A stretch of 64,000 nt of DNA from Botryococcus braunii. Lineage: Eukaryota; Chlorophyta; Trebouxiophyceae. The notes under the pieces are model-generated. The model was not told the origin of the DNA and ran no database searches. It worked only from the letters and a program-made list of their open reading frames with translations. A program made the position numbers and the translations under genes. How positions within the stretch are numbered: the stretch's first letter is position 1; the number at the start of each line of letters is the position of its first letter. The DNA is taken from the NCBI GenBank assembly GCA_002005505.1, contig MVGU01001159.1, positions 51,001 to 115,000 of the forward strand, in the 5' to 3' direction. Of this stretch, positions 61,798 to 64,000 are shown one piece after another.

Positions 61798-64000
61798 GCC
61801 AGCATTTGCGGCAAGTGTTGGAGCTTCTTCGAGAGCATCAGCTCTATGCAAACATGAAGAAGTGCTCCTTCGCTAAGTCTGAAGTGGCTTACTTGGGCCA
61901 TATTGTCTCTTCTGAGGGCGTGAAGGTTGACCCACGCAAGACTGCTGCAGTCTACAATTGGCCTAAGCCCACGTGCTTAACGGAGTTGCGATCCTTTCTT
62001 GGATTGGCAACATACTTCCGTAAGTTCATTAAGGACTTTGCAAGGCTGGCCATGCCCCTGCATGGCATGACTCGCAAGGATGTCCTTTGGGACTGGAAGA
62101 GCTCGTGTCAGCAAGCCTTTGATGCTATTAAGCAGGCTTTGACTCAAGCTCCGTGCTTGGCTTTCCCGGATTTGACTAAGCCGTTTGAGGTGCATAAGGA
62201 TGCCTCCTTGGCAGGTCTAGGGGCCGTCTTATATCAAGAGGGCCGCCACATTGCCTTTGAGAGTCGTCGCCTCACACCGGCAGAAATCAATTATCCTACT
62301 GGGGAGCAAGAGCTGTTAGCAGTGGTTCACGCTTTAACGGTGTGGCGCTGTTATCTTGAAGGTGGGCTGGAGTTCCGCGTGGTCACTGACCACAAGGCTA
62401 TTACCTACCTTGACACTGTGGCACAGTTGAGCCGCCGCCAGACACGTTGTGCAGAGTTTCTCTCCCGGTTCCATTTCAAATGGGAACATATGGCGGGTTC
62501 CTCAAATGTGGTTGCCGATGCGCTGAGCCGCACGCCGGTGGGATATACACCTCCAAACTCATTGGTGAACGCTGTCGTGGTTTCCACTCGTTCATACGTT
62601 TCGGAGGGTCCCCCTTGTCTTCCAAATCACTCCCTTCGGGATGTCATTTGCGCCGTTACCCGGGCACAGGGTACTCCCTTGGCTGCAGAGGCTCGTGGTA
62701 TGGGACACGAGTCTAGGCCTCCTTCAGGTGGGGGACAGGGCATGACGTGGAAGGACAAGTTTGTGCGTGGTTATCAGGAAGACCTTTGGTTCAAGGAACC
62801 TAGCAATGTGGCGCTCTGGTCGCACACGACGGCTTCCAGTTACACGAAGGAAAGATTGTTGTGCCGCATGCATTTGAGCTTAGATCCCACCTTATGGAAG
62901 AAATGCATGATAGCCCGTTTGCTGGACACCAAGGTGTGAACAAAACCCTGAAGTTGGTTGCCCGCCATTATTGGTGGCCGACGATGACACAGGATGTGAC
63001 GCAGTATGTAACTCACTGTCACCTCTGCCAGAAGAACAAGGCCAGACATGCACAGCCTTCGGGGCTGTTGCATCCCCTTGAGCTTCCGCATAAACCGTGG
63101 GACACGGTGACCATGGACTTCATCACTGAGTTGCCTCGCACCAGGGATGGGCATGATGCCATACTGGTTGTGGTGGACAAGCTGTCGAAGATGGTTCACT
63201 TGGTGGCTACGCAGACCATGGCGACTGCTGAGCAGACAGCGAAGCTATTTGTGGATCATATCGGGAAGCTCCACGGAGTGCCTAGGAAAGTGGTGTCTGA
63301 CAGGGATCCCCTGTTCACGAGCCACTTCACTCGGGCCTTGTGTCGGATGCTTGGGACCAAGCAGGCCATGTCAACGGCGTATCATCCTCAGACGGATGGG
63401 CAGACAGAACGTGTGAACCGTGTCCTTGAAAACATGCTTCGCATGTATGTGTCCAAGTCGCAGACTGACTGGGACGAGAAGCTGTCGTGTGCTGAGTTTG
63501 CTATCAACAATGCAGAGCACTCCAGCACGGGCTTCACGCCGTTCATGTTGAACTATGGTCATCACCCGTACCTACCAGTATCGGTGCTGCCAGAGTTCAG
63601 GGTCCCGGCTGCCTCGAGCTTTGTCCAACGCATTCAGCGTTTAGTGGCAGAAGCTCGGCGCGCACATCGCATTGCGACGGAACGCCAGGCACGTTACGCT
63701 AACACGAAGCGTAAGGATGTCACATTCGCTCCAGGAGATTGGGTCCTGTTGTCGGCTAAGAACCTAAGGTTCAAAGAGGGCACACCGAAGCTGTTGCCTC
63801 GGTGGGTCGGGCCGTTCCAAATTGCCAAGTCTGTTGGAGGCAACTCCTATGAGTTGGTCCTCCCGGCACGATGGAGGATACATGACGTGTTCCATGTGTC
63901 ACGGCTGGAACGATACCGCCGGGATGGCAGTGTCCAACCACCACCACCTGCTGAGGTGCTGGAGGGGGAGGACGAGTACGAGGTGGAGAAAATGCTTCAC
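61798..64000 (+). pseudogene. pol: Gypsy-E pol, second part: RT end, RNase H, integrase, start of chromodomain
   Basis: The frame continues QHLRQVLELLREHQLYANMKK... to complete the RT, then RNase H (DASLAGLGAVLYQEGRHIAFESRR, NVVADALSR). Near 62851-62855 a one-base indel shifts frame. The original frame ends at 62939, while the correct one reads IVVPHAFELRSHLMEEMHDSPFAGHQG and stays open to the window end. It carries the integrase finger (CHLCQKNK), core (VSDRDPLFTSHF, HPQTDGQTERVNR), the IHDVFHVSRLERY segment and the first residues of a chromodomain (DEYEVEKML) at the right edge. Confidence 0.9.

Larger units (their letters stand above)
52845..64000 (+). mobile_element. Gypsy-E, incomplete at both window ends and split by copia F
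   Basis: Plus-strand Ty3/gypsy element with gag, protease, RT (to 54780), then RNase H and integrase from 61798 to the window end. The 5' LTR is not found; the Helitron derivative abuts its gag. The element is decayed: gag is broken near 52990, in-frame TGAs lie at 53532 and 54030, and there is a frameshift near 62852. Confidence 0.9.

Overview
The window is eukaryotic nuclear DNA made almost entirely of transposable elements. I find no convincing host housekeeping gene, rRNA, tRNA or CRISPR. The elements are chromodomain Ty3/gypsy, Ty1/copia, an L1-like LINE, an R2-like (restriction-like-endonuclease, RLE) LINE, Helitron remnants and a tyrosine recombinase. This mixture, with plant-type chromoviruses, suggests a large repeat-rich genome of the green lineage, for example a charophyte alga such as Chara. 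That assignment is a low-confidence inference from style only.

Layout: (1) 1-893 is the 5' end of an LTR retrotransposon running off the left edge on the minus strand. It has a half-tRNA-iMet type primer site and an unfamiliar gag. (2) 1582-5561 is a decayed Helitron on the minus strand. (3) 5652-9968 is an L1-like LINE on the plus strand whose ORF1 and ORF2 share one frame, broken by in-frame stops. (4) 10161-17235 holds copies of an RLE-type LINE on the minus strand, with an N-terminal zinc finger and tandem 5' monomers, rearranged. (5) 17359-21137 and 47041-49393 are degenerate tandem repeats.

(6) 21138-47040 is a four-deep nest of LTR retrotransposons. Gypsy-A (minus) contains gypsy-B (plus, 24900-44288), which contains gypsy-C (plus, 27020-39531), which contains gypsy-D (minus, 30179-36354). 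Each has paired LTRs and a 5-bp target duplication: CTAAA, CCTTT, GTGTA and TCCTG. Removing each insert restores the reading frame of its host element. (7) 49394-50925 is a tyrosine-recombinase gene on the minus strand with a GT-AG intron. (8) 51001-52838 holds short repeats and an internally deleted Helitron derivative. (9) 52845-64000 is gypsy-E (plus), split by an intact 7-kb copia element F (minus, 54781-61792, target duplication GCATT).

The least familiar items are three. The first is a conserved region of about 110 residues between gag and protease in gypsy-A, -B and -D, whose start codon overlaps the gag stop as ATGA in A and B. The second is the R2-like LINE with rodent-L1-like 5' monomers and a permuted copy. 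The third is the tyrosine recombinase. All family names come from reading motifs; nothing was searched.
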